NCBI GenBank assembly: GCA_943704525.1
Contig: CALSCQ010003046.1
Location: forward strand, 1-23,450
DNA: 23,450 nt
Origin: Pigoraptor vietnamica
Lineage: Eukaryota > Opisthokonta > Filasterea
Direction: 5' to 3'
This document shows positions 1 through 14,550 of the stretch, piece by piece. The position numbers and the translations under genes were made by a program. Below the pieces are notes generated by a model that saw only the letters and a list, made by a program, of their open reading frames with translations, made no database searches and was not told the origin of the DNA. Each line of letters begins with the position of its first letter. Position 1 is the first letter of the stretch.

Positions 1-43
<43 letters not shown>
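1..43. repeat. Poly-A homopolymer at window edge
   Basis: There is an uninterrupted run of A from base 1 to 43, followed by A-rich sequence up to a pyrimidine-rich splice acceptor ending at 106. It lies in the intron upstream of the first visible exon of the cramped-like gene, and probably marks where the assembly or contig stops at a homopolymer. Confidence 0.9.
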
Positions 44-45
<2 letters not shown>

Positions 46-106
46 CAAGAAAAAGAAAAGTGGGATGCACATATTCATTCGACGCGCCTCCCCCTTCTTC
101 TTCCAG

Positions 107-3053
107 ATTCGCTTCTACTACTATCGCCTCCTGCGCAAGGTGGACCAGGTACTCGAGTCGATCGACGCCAAGGCCATTCTTGAGACGCCCGCAAGCGAGG
201 CCAAGGCCATCGCCGGCTACCTCGAGCTCACTGCGCGCAACGCGTACACGAAGAGCAGCAGGCGCAAGTCGAACCGCTTTGCGAATTGCCTCGTGGAGAT
301 CGTGACGACGGGGTGAGTGCCGCGTTCCACGGCACCTGTTACTCGCGCTTGTTGATATCGGAAAATGGTGCACTCACGCGCCATTGTTGGTAATGCTCCG
401 TAGGTCCACTATTATCCGAAGCGCCGGTCGGAACACGACGTACGTCCCACCCCCTTAAAGCACTTGCTTGTCGTTCATGTTGTGAATCATTCATTACTCA
501 AACCAATTTTCATCGCCCTTCGCAGTGTGAAGCTCAAGCCCATCGGCGCCAAGTCGGACGCACCCGACGCACCCATTGCCCTCGCGGCCCTCTCCTCCGC
601 GGTGACTGGCGCCCAGCAGCCGTTGCCCCGCCAGGACTTTGCCGCCATGATGCTCCTCGCTGCGTCGGAGGATAACTCGATTGCCGTCCAGCGCACGGCC
701 ACGACATCGACGACGCTCGCCCCCGCCCCCATGCAGGCGGCCCCGGATGCCACTGCGCAGGGCGCCGACATCACCGCAAGCGGAGGCAAGTCGCCCAAGC
801 AGCGACGCGCGCGCAAGCAGACGGTGGGCGTCAAGCCGACTCTGGCGCCCTCGAACGGCACGTCGCAGGTGTCGGGCGCGCTGGACCTCGGACTCCTTCT
901 CGGCCAGGGAGAGAATGGTCTCCTCACAGCGCAGCAGCTCGAGATGATACAGATAGTGCTGCAGAAGCAGGGTCTTTGGTGGGTAATGTGCTTCTTGGTG
1001 TCGCGTGTTGCAAGGTGTGCGCGCGTGGAAGAGTGAATGCGATGAACGCGTCTAGCTGCTAACGTTGTCACCATTCTGGACGCTCCGCAGCGTCCAGCCG
1101 GCGGCGGCCAGCAAGCTTACGCTGCAGCTTGAGCCTAAGAACTTCCTCGTCGCACGCAGTCTCGAGAGTGCGTCGCACAACCCGCGCATTATGTGAGTGC
1201 GCGCAGCAGGGGGTGTTCGCGCTCATACTAGAGAACTTTCCGTCTCACCCCAATCAACCACCGCACAGGCTGACATTTCGGTCCACAAAATCGCTCACGA
1301 GCATTCTGAGCTACCTCTTGAAGAAGTGGACGCGCATGGACGCCCTCACTGGTAAGGAGGTGCAAATCGCGACCGGTATACGCCTGTACCCGCCCGGCCC
1401 CGCGGGAAACGAGCACGTGGGGTGGGGCGAGGAGAACGCCGTCGGGCACTCTGTCTACGACATTTTTCAGCGCCTCGGCTGTCCGAAAAAGTTTCAGCTG
1501 GACTACGCCTTCAACCTCGACGCTGCCACTGTGGCGGTGAGTTGCGTCTTTATCCAAGTGTGCACGTGTGCTGCGGATGTGTGGGTTCGTTCCCATTTCC
1601 GGCTTGTTTGCGATGCATTCTCATTCGATCCGTTCCTGTTGCAGGCGTACATCACGCCCCTTCTCGGTGACTTTGGAGGGCAACCCGTCCGACCGTCGCA
1701 CAGCGTCATTGCCGCACCCATTTCGCAGCACATGGAAGTCCAAATGCCCGTCCAGACGAGCGTCGTGAACGTTCCCGCTCCCCTTGTGACCGCCCCCGCG
1801 CGACGCAGCCCACTTGCGCGCTCTCCGACCACACACACGGTGCAGGCGCACGGAGGAAGCCCCGTGGCTGCGATTTCGCGCCGCAACTCGATGTCGCCGC
1901 CTTCTCGCGCGCCCGCACCGGTTCCATTGCAGGCAAGTGTACGCAACGTTGACTGAACATTGAGTGTCTGACTGTCGTCCCCTCCATGCCAGCGTCGGCG
2001 GAACATTGCGGATGACTTGTGTGAATGGTTTGTCTGAATGTCGTCCCGTCCCTGCGCAGTCTTTCGGTGAAGCGACGCTCGATTCGCTGGTTCCATTCCC
2101 GAGCGACGTGCACGGGGCATCGACCGTCGTTCCTATGGCGCTCTCCAAGTCGGGCATGGTCGATTTCTCTGCGATTGGGATGGTCGCGCACGGCACGAGC
2201 GCCATGAACCTCTCGTTTGGAGACGCCGTCGGCACGACCGCCCTCCACGAGCACGTGATGTCGACGGCCGTGCCCGGCGGGGTCGCGTCGGGAACGGATT
2301 CGACCGACGGAATTCGCCTTGCCGAGGGCGTCTTGCGCGACGCGGGCGCGGGCGGCGCGGAGTTTGACATGAACTTTGAGTGGGGCGCGCACATGTCCGG
2401 CGGCAGCGGCGTGGTGGACCACTTTTCCGTCTTTGAGAGCGTGCGCCCACAGGAGCTCAACAAGGAAAACACGCCGCCGACCGCCGCCCAGCGCGCGCCG
2501 AAGGAGGTCGCACAGCCCGCGCCTCGCTTTGTGTTTGACCAGGTGCGTGGGAGAGGGTTCACATGTGTCCTTGCAGTCTGAATTTGTCTCGATCACCGCG
2601 TGTTGTGCCCATTCGGAATGATTGCGTGTTCTGGGATTGAAATTGACGCTTCCTATATGGTAACCACAGGGCATTGAGGTCAGCTGCGACGGTTTCGGCT
2701 CTGCAAACTACTTCAGCCGGCCCGCAGCCGAGGCTGTCTCCAGCGTGAGCTTCGCCGGCAAGTTGTCGTCATCCAGTGCCTTCTCGGCCGCCCTGGCTGG
2801 CAGGTTCGTGCTCTTTGTCTCTCTCTCTCCCCCAAACACCCACACAAACAAAGTCACACTCGCGCGCGCGCACACACACACACACTGCTCTGTTCCTATT
2901 GCCGCACATCTGCGCTTCAAATTCTGACGTCCTGTTTGCTCCATTCATTGCAGCGGCAGCCTGATTTCCCAACCACAGCCGGCCAAGCGGGCCCGCGAGG
3001 AGCCCTTCGACGAGGGAAAGCCCGTGTCCAAGCGCACCATCATCATGCGCTGA
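107..3053 (+). CDS. Cramped / TSL-kinase-interacting-protein-1-like chromatin factor, 5'-partial
   Basis: Nine exons: 107-312, 404-439, 526-978, 1091-1192, 1269-1536, 1645-1932, 2060-2542, 2670-2803 and 2954-3053 (stop TGA 3051-3053), giving 689 residues in phase. The first exon follows a CTTCTTCTTCCAG acceptor, so the real start and the expected SANT/Myb-like domain lie upstream. The segment beginning IRFYYYRLLRKVDQVLES matches the motif that follows the SANT domain in plant TKI1 and animal cramped proteins. Residues about 232-355 (KLTLQLEP, then SLTSILSYLLKKW, then SVYDIFQRLGCPKKFQLDYA) match the second conserved block of that family. The rest is low-complexity and Ser/Pro/Ala-rich, with a basic C-terminal tail (AKRARE, SKRTIIMR) that could be a nuclear signal. 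Family members are nuclear, Polycomb-related or H1-gene regulators; that role here is inferred. Exon 2 (36 nt) is the least certain exon. Confidence 0.75.
1933..2059 (+). other. GC-AG intron in the cramped-like gene
   Basis: The donor reads CAG|GCAAGT at 1933 and the acceptor GCGCAG ends at 2059. This joins codon ...CAG in phase 0 to TCT TTC GGT. Using the nearby GT at 1937 instead would put the next exon in a frame with an immediate stop, so the GC donor is the consistent choice. AG|GCAAGT is the usual strong context of GC-AG introns. Confidence 0.65.
2861..2885. repeat. (CG)5(CA)n alternating purine-pyrimidine tract
   Basis: Five CG units run directly into about seven CA units inside the last intron (2804-2953) of the cramped-like gene, after a CT-rich stretch. 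Similar CG-to-CA junctions occur at 22614-22658. Such tracts can adopt Z-DNA, but nothing here shows a function. Confidence 0.85.
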
Positions 3054-3122
3054 CAGTTGCGCGGACGACAATCGCGCTGGGTGTTGGCGGAGCGTTGAAA
3101 GGACCATGGCTTCGTTCGCCAT

Positions 3123-6100
3123 TCATTCGGCAGTGACCTTGCTCTCGAATCGCACTTTGACGGGCACTTCGACGTCCATGCCGATGTAGACGGCGCTCAC
3201 GGCGCGCAACGTAAGGCCGACGTCGTCGCGCCCCGGGTGTTTCAGAGCAAGCGCCGCGGGCGAGAACGCGAGGGTCGCCGCGCACTTTGACGCAGCGCCG
3301 GGCATCAATCGGCGCAGTGCGAGGAGCTCGCCGCTGACGTCGTCCGACAGCACCAACCACCACGACTCGTCGAGGGGGCGGGGGTACTTGGGTGCGAGTG
3401 CCTTGCTGCCCGCCTTCACCGCGCGCTCGATTACAAGCTCGGCGCGAACGGCCGCTTCGTCGTCTGATGGCGACGCAGTGACCTCCGGTTTCGCGGTCGA
3501 GAGGGCAGCCACGGGAAGTGACTGGAGGACGCGCAGAGTCTGCGGGTGGTGGCATCATGCGACCCGAATGAATGGAAACGAATTGACAGCTGTTTTCAGA
3601 AAGGCGCTCAACACCCAGCCCCCACCTCGTCGACTTGCGACTGAGCGAGCTTTCGCTTGAGCATGCTTGCAACAGACTGGCGATCCGATCGCGCTGCGCG
3701 ACAGAGAGCGGGAAGAGACGACAAGAAACGGCCCTGGAAGATCGGTGAAAAGCACGTGAGATCAGGAGTCCAAGCACAGTAGTGAGCTCCACGCCCAACG
3801 TGGACACAAACAAACGCACATGCACCACACACGCGCAACGCATGCGAGTACTGACAAGCGCCACAATCCCCACGCACCTCGGCGTCCACTAGCGAGCCAA
3901 GGACCTCGGCGTCCACACCGGGGAGCGTCAGCAGCGGGTTTTCGTGCGGCCAGCGGGCCTGGACGAGCGCCTGCGCAAGACGCATGACGGAGAGGGCGGG
4001 CTGCAGCGCGCCCTCCTCAGCGCAGACGTCCACCATTGCATTGACGACGCGCGCGCTCTGCTCGAGGGCGCTCTTCGTGTCGGCGGCGTAGTCCGCGACG
4101 GGCAGAGGGCCACGCGCCATGTGCGTCTGCATGAGCAGGTGCGCCTTGACGTTGCCCGTGTCAACGCGCGCCTCGTTCACAGCCCACGGCACGCGCTTCG
4201 ACAGCTGCAGATTCATCTCGTCCTCGTTGTGGCGCACCGGGAGTTCGTCAAACTCGCTCGCGTTGGACAGCGCCGTGAGTGCCGCCTCGGGCGTCGCGAT
4301 CGCGGGGATCGACTGGCGAAACCCGCCCGCCGTCTTGTGCCGCAGGTAGTAGAACGACGCGATGCGGCCCAGAGGGCGCGCGAGGACGGTCGAGGCGTCG
4401 CTGCCCGTCTCTATGCACCCGTCACGCTCGAGCTCAAACAGCGCGTCCTCGACCATGCGCGAGAGGCAGTTGGCGACCGACCGCGGCGAGGCGTCCTCCA
4501 TTCCATAGTACGTTGGGTTCATGACGAGCCGGCGGTAAAAGTACGTCCACGTGAGGTAGTCGACGGCGCCCTGGCGGGACGTGATTGTGCCCGCGACAAT
4601 CTCGGCGTTGAGGTGGTCCGCGAGGACGGCAGGGAGGCTCGACTCTACGGGGAAGGGCTCGTAGAGGAACTTGCGGTAGAAGTGTTTCTACGGTTGTTGG
4701 GTTTTGACACAGGGCGTCAAAGCAGGAAAGAAGAATTGGCGCGCACACTGACCTAAACATCATTACGTTACAGACAGCTGTCCATCGACTCCATCATTAG
4801 CACGCACATGAGAGAGCTGGTTTTCAAAGACACACAACTGACGGCGCACAACTGACGGCGCCGCACCTTCACATCGTGAACAAACACGACGGCCTTGCCG
4901 CTCTGGTCGTACTGCGGGCGCCCAGCACGGCCCATCATCTGGAGCACGTCCGTGATCGGAAAATCGACGTAGCGCTTCTGCTTTCCGTCAAAGTACTCCG
5001 TGCCCTTGATGATGACGAGGTGCGCGGGGAAGTTAACGCCCCACGCAAGCGTGCTCGTCGCGATGAGCACCTGAGCAGAAGTGCGCGTGAGCAACACATA
5101 GTGAGCAAATAATAAACGGTCTCGATCGCGTCCCAAACACTTTCATGAGCTCAAAACACACACGCAAACGCACCTGGATTTTCTGGTTGACGAACAGCTC
5201 TTCCACCGTGCGACGGTCGCGCTCGTGCAGGCCCGCGTGATGCATCCCAATCCCAAACGAAAGCGCGAGCTTGAGGTTCCCGTCGCGTATCCCCCCCGCA
5301 ATAGAGTCGAGCTCCTCCTCACTCATCTTCAAAAACTGCCGCGGCGCACTCTCCGCGGCACACATCGCGATGAGATCGAGCGCGGTGAGACGCGTCTGCC
5401 TTCGCGACGACACAAAGATGAGGACAGGCTTGTCGGGAGAGTGCATGCGGATGGCCTGGTACGCCGGCTTGTTCATCGTCGCCATACGCGGGCAGTAGTG
5501 CTTGCCGGGGAAGCCCGAGATATGCACCTCAAGGGGCACGGGGCGCACGGACGGCTTGAAGTTGTACAGACCGGGTCCCGCGATGCCGAGCCAGTCGCCG
5601 AGGTCGCCCGCGTTCGCGCACGCCGTCGAGAGGCCGACGACGCGTACGCGCTTGTCCGTGTGTGCCGAGATGTAGTTAGTGCGGCTAACGATGACCTCGA
5701 GGACAGGACCGCGGTCGTCACCGAGGAGGTGGATCTTTGGGGTCATTTGAGAAGGGGATTAAAGACCAAACCCATCTAAAGTGCACCCGCGACAGAACAC
5801 GCGACAACATGCACATTCAACAGGCACGCACATTGAACATGCATACTTAGGTGCAAAACACGCGCCCCGGCCCTAAACCCACCTCGTCAATGACGATCAC
5901 GGCGACCGCCTGCACGTACTTGCGGTTCTGCCAGCTGCGGCTGATGCCGTCCCACTTCTCCGGCGTCGTCACGATGAGGTCGGCCTTCTCCACCGCGCGC
6001 ATGTCGGGCGCGACGTCGCCCGTCAGCTCCACGACGCGCTTGTTCAGCCGCCGCTCGAACCGCTCCTTCCAGTCGTCCATTCGCTCGCGCACGAGCGCTT

Positions 6101-9100
6101 TGAGAGGGGCGATGTAGACGGCCTTGGCACCCGCGTGGGCGTTGAACACGCGCAGTATCGCCAGCTCCGCGACGACCGTCTTGCCGCTGCCCGTGGGTGC
6201 GCCGAGGAGGACGTTGCGGTCCGTGTTGTACACTGTGTGGAAGACCTGCGTCTGGACGGGATTGAAGTGGCCAAAGCTGTACAGCGCCTCGTACGCGGGG
6301 TTCTTGAGCGCCGTCACGGGAAGGGGATCGAGGTCGAGCAGTTCCGTGTTGGGCGCGTGGCGTTCGGGCAGCACGAGGTGGTGGAACGAGATGGGTATCG
6401 CCGTTTCCGCGCCGAGCCACCGGTCCGACGCCGCGCGTATGATGTACTGCGACGGGAGGGGCTCGAAGATGGGGATGGTGAACGTGAGCGTCTGCGGCTC
6501 CTGCGCCGTCTTGCGCGTGAGGAGGAGGTACTCGTGATGGTAAATGTGCTCGTTGTCGGGGTCCTCCACCCATATCCACCACGGGTCGCTCGAGCCGTGC
6601 ACGCGCTCGCTCCACGTGAACTCGGCCTCGACGGTGAGCACGACGCGCAGCACCGTGCGCGTGATCGGCTGGATGGTCGCCGACAGCGACAGCGACGGGA
6701 ACTGCATCGCGCACTTGCGGACGGTCTCTCCCATGCGCTGGTGCGTGATGAGCTGGCCGACCTCCTTCGCGTCCATGTCGCGTATCTTGTCGACTGTGAG
6801 GTGCTTCGCCTCGAGCTTCGAGATGATCTCCGGGGAGAGGGCCTGCAGCTGCCGCAGCGGGTGCTCCCAGCCCCACATGCGACGGTCCATCGCCTTGCAC
6901 AGCATGAGCAGCTTGGCTGACATTGACGGCCAGCTGCGACGAAGCGCCACCTCGAACAGCGCTCGCATAATGCGCGACGCATTCTGAGCGATGTACGCCG
7001 AGTCGGACACCTATGTACGTGTGCGTGGGACGCGAGGACCACAGTGTGTGTAAGTAACAGTGGACACACACACGACCAACGGACACATTACACACACACA
7101 CGACATGGAAATCCGGCTCCGCAGCGATGACAGCACGCACCAACGAGAACCCTTCGATCTGTGCGTTGGAGATGTAGCTCTGCAGCAGAATGTTGATCTT
7201 GCCGTGCGCATTCTCGACTCCGCCCTTGACCTGCATGCGCATGGCACCGTCAGCGACCAATGATATGACACACACTCTACAAAGCCACATGGGTGCACAC
7301 TGAGAGCTTGAAGAACGCGCATTGACAGTGTGAAGTATGCGCACGGCGCACCTGCATGTGGCAGGACGACTCGAGCAGCTCCTCGAGTTCTCCAATCTCA
7401 TCGTCGCGGACGACAATGTTCTCAAACTCGTGCGACTGCGACACCATCGCAAAGACGTCGGCCTCCGTCATCCCGCTCAGGAACTGCTCGTTGAAGAGCT
7501 AGGGAGGAAAGGGAGTTGGAGTGAGGAGTTGCTTCAACGCACAGCGCGTCAACGCATAGCGAAGGGGAACGATGCGCAGAAAGCAACCCATGCATGCACG
7601 CACCTCCACACTCGAGTGGCGAATGTAAAACCCGCTCGCGACCCTCCCGAGGTCCGTCGGCGCAATGTAGCCCGTGCGTTCGTCGAAGCGCACCATCCGC
7701 GCGGTGTCGAGGGCACGCGCGGCCGCCGTTATCAGCTCCTTGCGCCGTTTGCCCAGGGTCGGGTCTTCCGAGCGCTCGGCGGCCGACACGCCATATATCA
7801 TGGCATTAGGGTTGCGGCACATGCGCACGTACAGGTACGTATACGACAGCCACTGCACGCCCTCCTCCACGTTCGTGACCGTGCCCAGCGAGACCTCGGC
7901 GTTCAGGTTGTCGGCGAGACGGTCGACAAATTGGCTCTCGATGGGCGCCTGGTGGGTCATGAGGGAGAGATAGTGCGCCAGGCGGTCGTGCGTCGTGAGG
8001 ATGACACCCTCGCCGTGCGTGTCGAACTGCGGGCGACCCGCCCGGCCGAAAATCTGAAGCGCATGGACGCGTGGGATGCGAGTGCGTGGCAAGGTAGGAA
8101 CGTGTGTGTGAGGATATGAGCAAAAGAGCGGTAGTGATAGTTACAAGCCAACGGTACAGATAAGTTTCGCGCTAAGGACAAGCACACTTGGATTCTGAGG
8201 GCTGACGTCACACCTGCATCACGTCGAGCATTCCGATATCGACAAACGATCCCCTCTTGGCGTCGTACATCTGCGTCCCCTTGATAACGACGGCGTGCGC
8301 GGGGAGGTTCACGCCCCACGCAAGCGTCGCCGTGCACACGAGCACGCGCACGTGGCCCTCCCCAAACACGCGCTCGATGAGGTTCCTGTCCTGCCGCAAG
8401 ACGCCCGCGTGGTGGATCCCAAACCCGTCGGGGAACAGCTGGCGCATCGCAGAGTTGCGACACTTCGACATAGCCTTCTCCGCCGCCGCGAACCCCTCGC
8501 CCTCCGTCGCCGACCGAAAGTGCGACATCTGCCCGCGCTGCATAGCCAGCTCGCGCAGGGCGTTGGCCGTCCGGACGGTGTCGTTGCGCGCGTGGACAAA
8601 CACCATCACCTGGTGCCCCTGGCGCACGTAATGCAGCGCCTTCTCGTAGCACACCTCGTTCATGTCGGCGGCGACCTGCATGCGGTTCGTCCCCTTGATT
8701 CCGACGTACGTCTGCGTCAGCGGCACGGGGCGGAAGTTGCCGTCGAAAAAGAAGAGCCCCGTGTACGGGTTCACGCGGAGGAAAGTCGAGACGTCAATGT
8801 AGTTCGGGAGCGTCGCCGATAGCCCCACGATGCGGACCATCTTCTGGGACGCCTCGACCTGCCTCAGCGTGCGCGCGACGAGCGTCTCGATCACGGGACC
8901 GCGCTCGTCCGCGAGCAGATGGACCTCATCAATGATGAGGAGGCTCACGAGCAGCGTGAGGGCGACGTCCCCGGTGCTCTTCCGCGTGACGACGTCCCAC
9001 TTTTCGGGCGTCGTGACGATGACCTGCGTCGACATGATCTCGGCCTTGGTCAGCTGCATGTCGCCCGTCAGTTCGCGCACCGTCATTCCGAGAGGCGCAA

Positions 9101-10916
9101 GGCGCTGTCCAAAGTGGCGGACCATTTCCGCCGCGAGCGCCTTCATGGGCGCCACATAGACAATCTTGAATTCGTCCAGCTTCACGACGCCCTTCTCCAC
9201 GTGCCGCTCAATCTCGCGAACGACCGCCAGCATCGCAATGTTCGTCTTCCCGGCGCCGGTCGGCGCGCACACGAGAAGGTTCTCGTTGCTCGTGTACGCG
9301 GCCTCAAACACGATCGACTGCACGCGGTTCAGCGTGCGTATCCCAGCGAACGCCGCCTGCGCCACCGGTCCCATCTCTGTCACGTCCACGCGCCTCTCGC
9401 CCGGCCGCGGCGCCGCCACCTTCGCGGCGGGGATGCGCACCTCCTCAAATTGCGACGTCGACCGCCGCTCGATTCCGCTCGGCAGCAAGAGCTTCGTGGA
9501 CCCTATCATCGCGCTCGCGGCCGCCGTTTCTCCGAGCGCGTCGTACACGTGCGGATACTTCTCCCGCTTCGCTCGCGGCCGCTCCGGCGAGCTGAACAGC
9601 GGCGCCGAAGCGGCAGCCTCGAGGTCCGCCTGTCGCTGCGCACGCATGAGAGCAGCGTCAAACACCATGCCGCCCTCGCCCCCGTCGCCGTCGGCGGAAG
9701 CATCGCCAGCACGCCGCTGCTGCTTGCGTTCGCGTCGCATCTGCTTCTCGATCAGCCGCTCAGAGGCCGTCGCCACGGTCACCTGACAGCCGTACGACGG
9801 AGCGCGCTTGTCCCCCTGCGCGTTCCCCCCGCGCCCGCCTCCCTGCTGCTGCGCCTGCGAAGCGCCCCCGGGACGCTGCCCACGCGCGCGCGAGCCCTGC
9901 GACGACGTCGAGTCGAGCGCGTTCTGCAGTATTTCCTCCTTGTGTTGCACAATTTCGCCGATGAGCTCGATGTTTTCCATGCCGAGAAGCTCAAACAACC
10001 GCCCCTCCGTCTCGGCGCTTGACTCTGACGACAGAAGCGCGTCGGTGATCGCCGCCTGCAGGTCCCGCACGCCGAGACCGGCGCCGCCGCTCGCCGCAAA
10101 CACAGCGCCGCACGTCTTTAGCAGCCAGTTGGCATCGTACACAACCCCGGAGTCGACCGCAGGCGCGTCGCACACTTCGTCGTCGTGCGCATCGTCCGCG
10201 TACCAGGCGTCGAGCGACGCAGTGGGTCCGTCCGCTTCAGACGCCGCCAAGCGCAAAAAGGGCCCCTCCAACACATCATCATCATTGCCCTTCTCAAACG
10301 AAAAGTTCAACTCGCTGCCGAACTCTCGACCGGTCTCGAAGTCAGAAACAACGGCCGCAGCCCCCTGGGCGCGATACCAGTTGCGCAGGCGCAAGCAGAT
10401 CTCCACAGCCTTCTGCGCGGTCGCAAGTCGTAGAGTGCCGTACGCCCCGCGCAATCGCTGCACAACCGACTCTGACAGCGTGTGCAGGCCTCGCTTGGCT
10501 GCTTCGGGCGTATCGCAGTACTGTGGCTCGAACGCGCTCGACAGCGTTACCGAAAACACGCACGCGGCCGCCGCCTCCACGTCATCGTGCGTGCAGTCTT
10601 CGCCGAGCAATTCGCGCACGGCATGGAGGAGTTCTTGCAACGCCGCCTTACGATCTGCAAGCTGCTGTCCTCGGGAATCGCCAATCACAACGGATTTGAG
10701 CTTGGGCCATTCGACGCCGGCACCGGAAGCGGCGGAAGGCACACTCCCCGCGGCCGTCGACTTGAGGGCGGCGATCTTGTCCCGTAAAAGCGACTGTTCG
10801 TGTGCGCCAATGATTTCATGCGGTGCGCTGCCGGACGACGCGTCTGCTTGGGCGAATGCGCGAAGGGCGCCGGATAATCGCAAGGCGGGTTCCCACTCTT
10901 CACCGCGCGCACCCAT
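3123..10916 (-). CDS. ASCC3: ASCC3/Slh1-type double-cassette Ski2-like RNA/DNA helicase
   Basis: Ten exons in transcript order: 10916-8214, 8053-7604, 7498-7352, 7230-7141, 7010-5883, 5734-5174, 5070-4867, 4687-3878, 3733-3626 and 3539-3123. They join to 2205 aa, essentially the length of human ASCC3 (about 2200). Cassette 1 has Walker A APTGAGKT near residue 555 and DEVH near 663; cassette 2 has APTGSGKT near 1403 and DEIH at 1505-1508. Each cassette has ATxxLAWGVN- and GRAGRPQ-type motifs and is followed by a Sec63-like region. SYGCQVTV (about 375) and the PHVYD segment before cassette 1 point to ASCC3/Slh1 rather than Brr2. The family is the ATPase of the ASC-1/RQT complex, which splits collided ribosomes and in animals also unwinds DNA for alkylation repair. 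The start ATG at 10916 is in good context (ACC ATG G). All nine introns are phase 0. Confidence 0.96.
4834..4861. repeat. 14-bp tandem duplication beside an ASCC3 splice donor
   Basis: The unit ACAACTGACGGCGC occurs twice head to tail (4834-4847 and 4848-4861), inside the ASCC3 intron 4688-4866 and a few bases inside the donor on the minus strand. It looks like a recent slippage duplication. Confidence 0.85.
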
Positions 10917-10989
10917 GGTTGCTCCTTCACTCGTCCCTCTTCTCTTCTGTCTGTTTGCCGGCGGATGCTCGTTAAACCGCGAAAACGGA

Positions 10990-11138
10990 GCGCCAGAATA
11001 TTGCCCTCCTGGCGCGAAGATGCCGTTTCTTTTCTAATAGTGTGCACTTCTGAGGTGTTGTTTCATTTTTTGCTTCGTGCAACGGGCAGCGTGACGTCAT
11101 GGTCACCTTCAGTTTTAGCGAGAATTCGCCAGAATATT
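10990..11138. promoter_or_regulatory. Repeated 12-mer and small hairpin in the divergent promoter
   Basis: CGCCAGAATATT occurs at 10991-11002 and again at 11127-11138, in the same orientation. The first copy lies in an inverted repeat, GCGCCAG (10990-10996) and CTGGCGC (11009-11015), with a 12-nt loop. A repeated 12-mer in a 670-bp promoter is unlikely by chance and could be a factor-binding site; no known factor is assigned. Confidence 0.45.
11092..11099. promoter_or_regulatory. Perfect CRE-type octamer TGACGTCA
   Basis: The palindrome TGACGTCA is the consensus site of CREB/ATF-class bZIP factors in many eukaryotes. It lies 176 bp upstream of the ASCC3 start and 485 bp upstream of the kinase start. 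A second perfect copy at 8203-8210 is in the first ASCC3 intron, a few bases from the donor. Binding is inferred from sequence only. Confidence 0.5.
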
Positions 11139-11251
11139 TTCATAGAAAATTTTCATAATGAATCATTGCGAGTTCTCGGTTATCTCAAAGTGTCAAAAAT
11201 CGCCGATGTCGCTGAGGGTGGCTGGCGAAAATAAAGCCCGTCGCACGGCGT

Positions 11252-11322
11252 ACACACACACACACACACACACCCAGTCACCTACACCCTATGCACACGC
11301 ATGCACGCACACACACACACAA
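11252..11322. repeat. CA-repeat cluster upstream of the MAP kinase
   Basis: One CA run covers about 11252-11273 and another about 11305-11322, separated by CA/CG-rich sequence. They lie in the presumed 5' leader or promoter of the kinase gene and would encode Thr-His dipeptides if the upstream ATG at 11158 were used. Confidence 0.85.
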
Positions 11323-11583
11323 TACGCCCACGTGCACGCAAGGCTATCCGTACAGCGCATTCACACGCACGCACACTCGTGTCACGTGCGGCGGCAAGAT
11401 CTTTCGTTCACCTTAACCGCAACGGCCATAGGATTTACGCATACTTTCAAAGCGGAGACACGACGTACGCGGAAGGGGATATGCGCGTCCGTGTCGCTCC
11501 TTCTTGCGTGTTCAGTTGAAGACAGTGCGGATCGGACAGCAGACGACACGGCGGTTGCGGGGTGCCTTCCCCCCGAGGCAACG

Positions 11584-14550
<2,967 letters not shown>

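Larger units (their letters stand above)
10917..11583. promoter_or_regulatory. Divergent intergenic region between ASCC3 and MAP kinase genes
   Basis: These 667 bp separate two head-to-head start codons, so both promoters must lie here. The stretch holds a perfect TGACGTCA octamer, two copies of a 12-mer, a 7-bp hairpin, an AT-rich patch with GAAAATTTTC near 11146, and CA repeats in the half nearer the kinase. I see no convincing TATA box at a sensible distance. The kinase reading frame is open without a stop back to an ATG at 11158, so part of this region could be coding if that start is used. Confidence 0.7.

Noticed and set aside
404-439. Alternative frame of the 36-nt second exon of the cramped-like gene reading VHYYPKRRSEHD
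   Set aside because: It looks more protein-like, but exon 1 ends in phase 2 and exon 3 needs phase 2. Only the other frame joins without a stop unless an unseen splice site is used.
3123-10916. Assignment of the large helicase as the spliceosomal Brr2
   Set aside because: The SYGCQVTV and PHVYD segments, the overall length and the LPxxALS-type C-terminus fit ASCC3/Slh1. Both cassettes keep intact Walker A and DExH boxes.
9808-11037. A 409-codon + strand frame opposite the ASCC3 N-terminus, and similar long frames opposite exons at 5200-7450
   Set aside because: These are antisense shadows of GC-rich codons. The minus strand carries clear ASCC3 motifs over the same bases.
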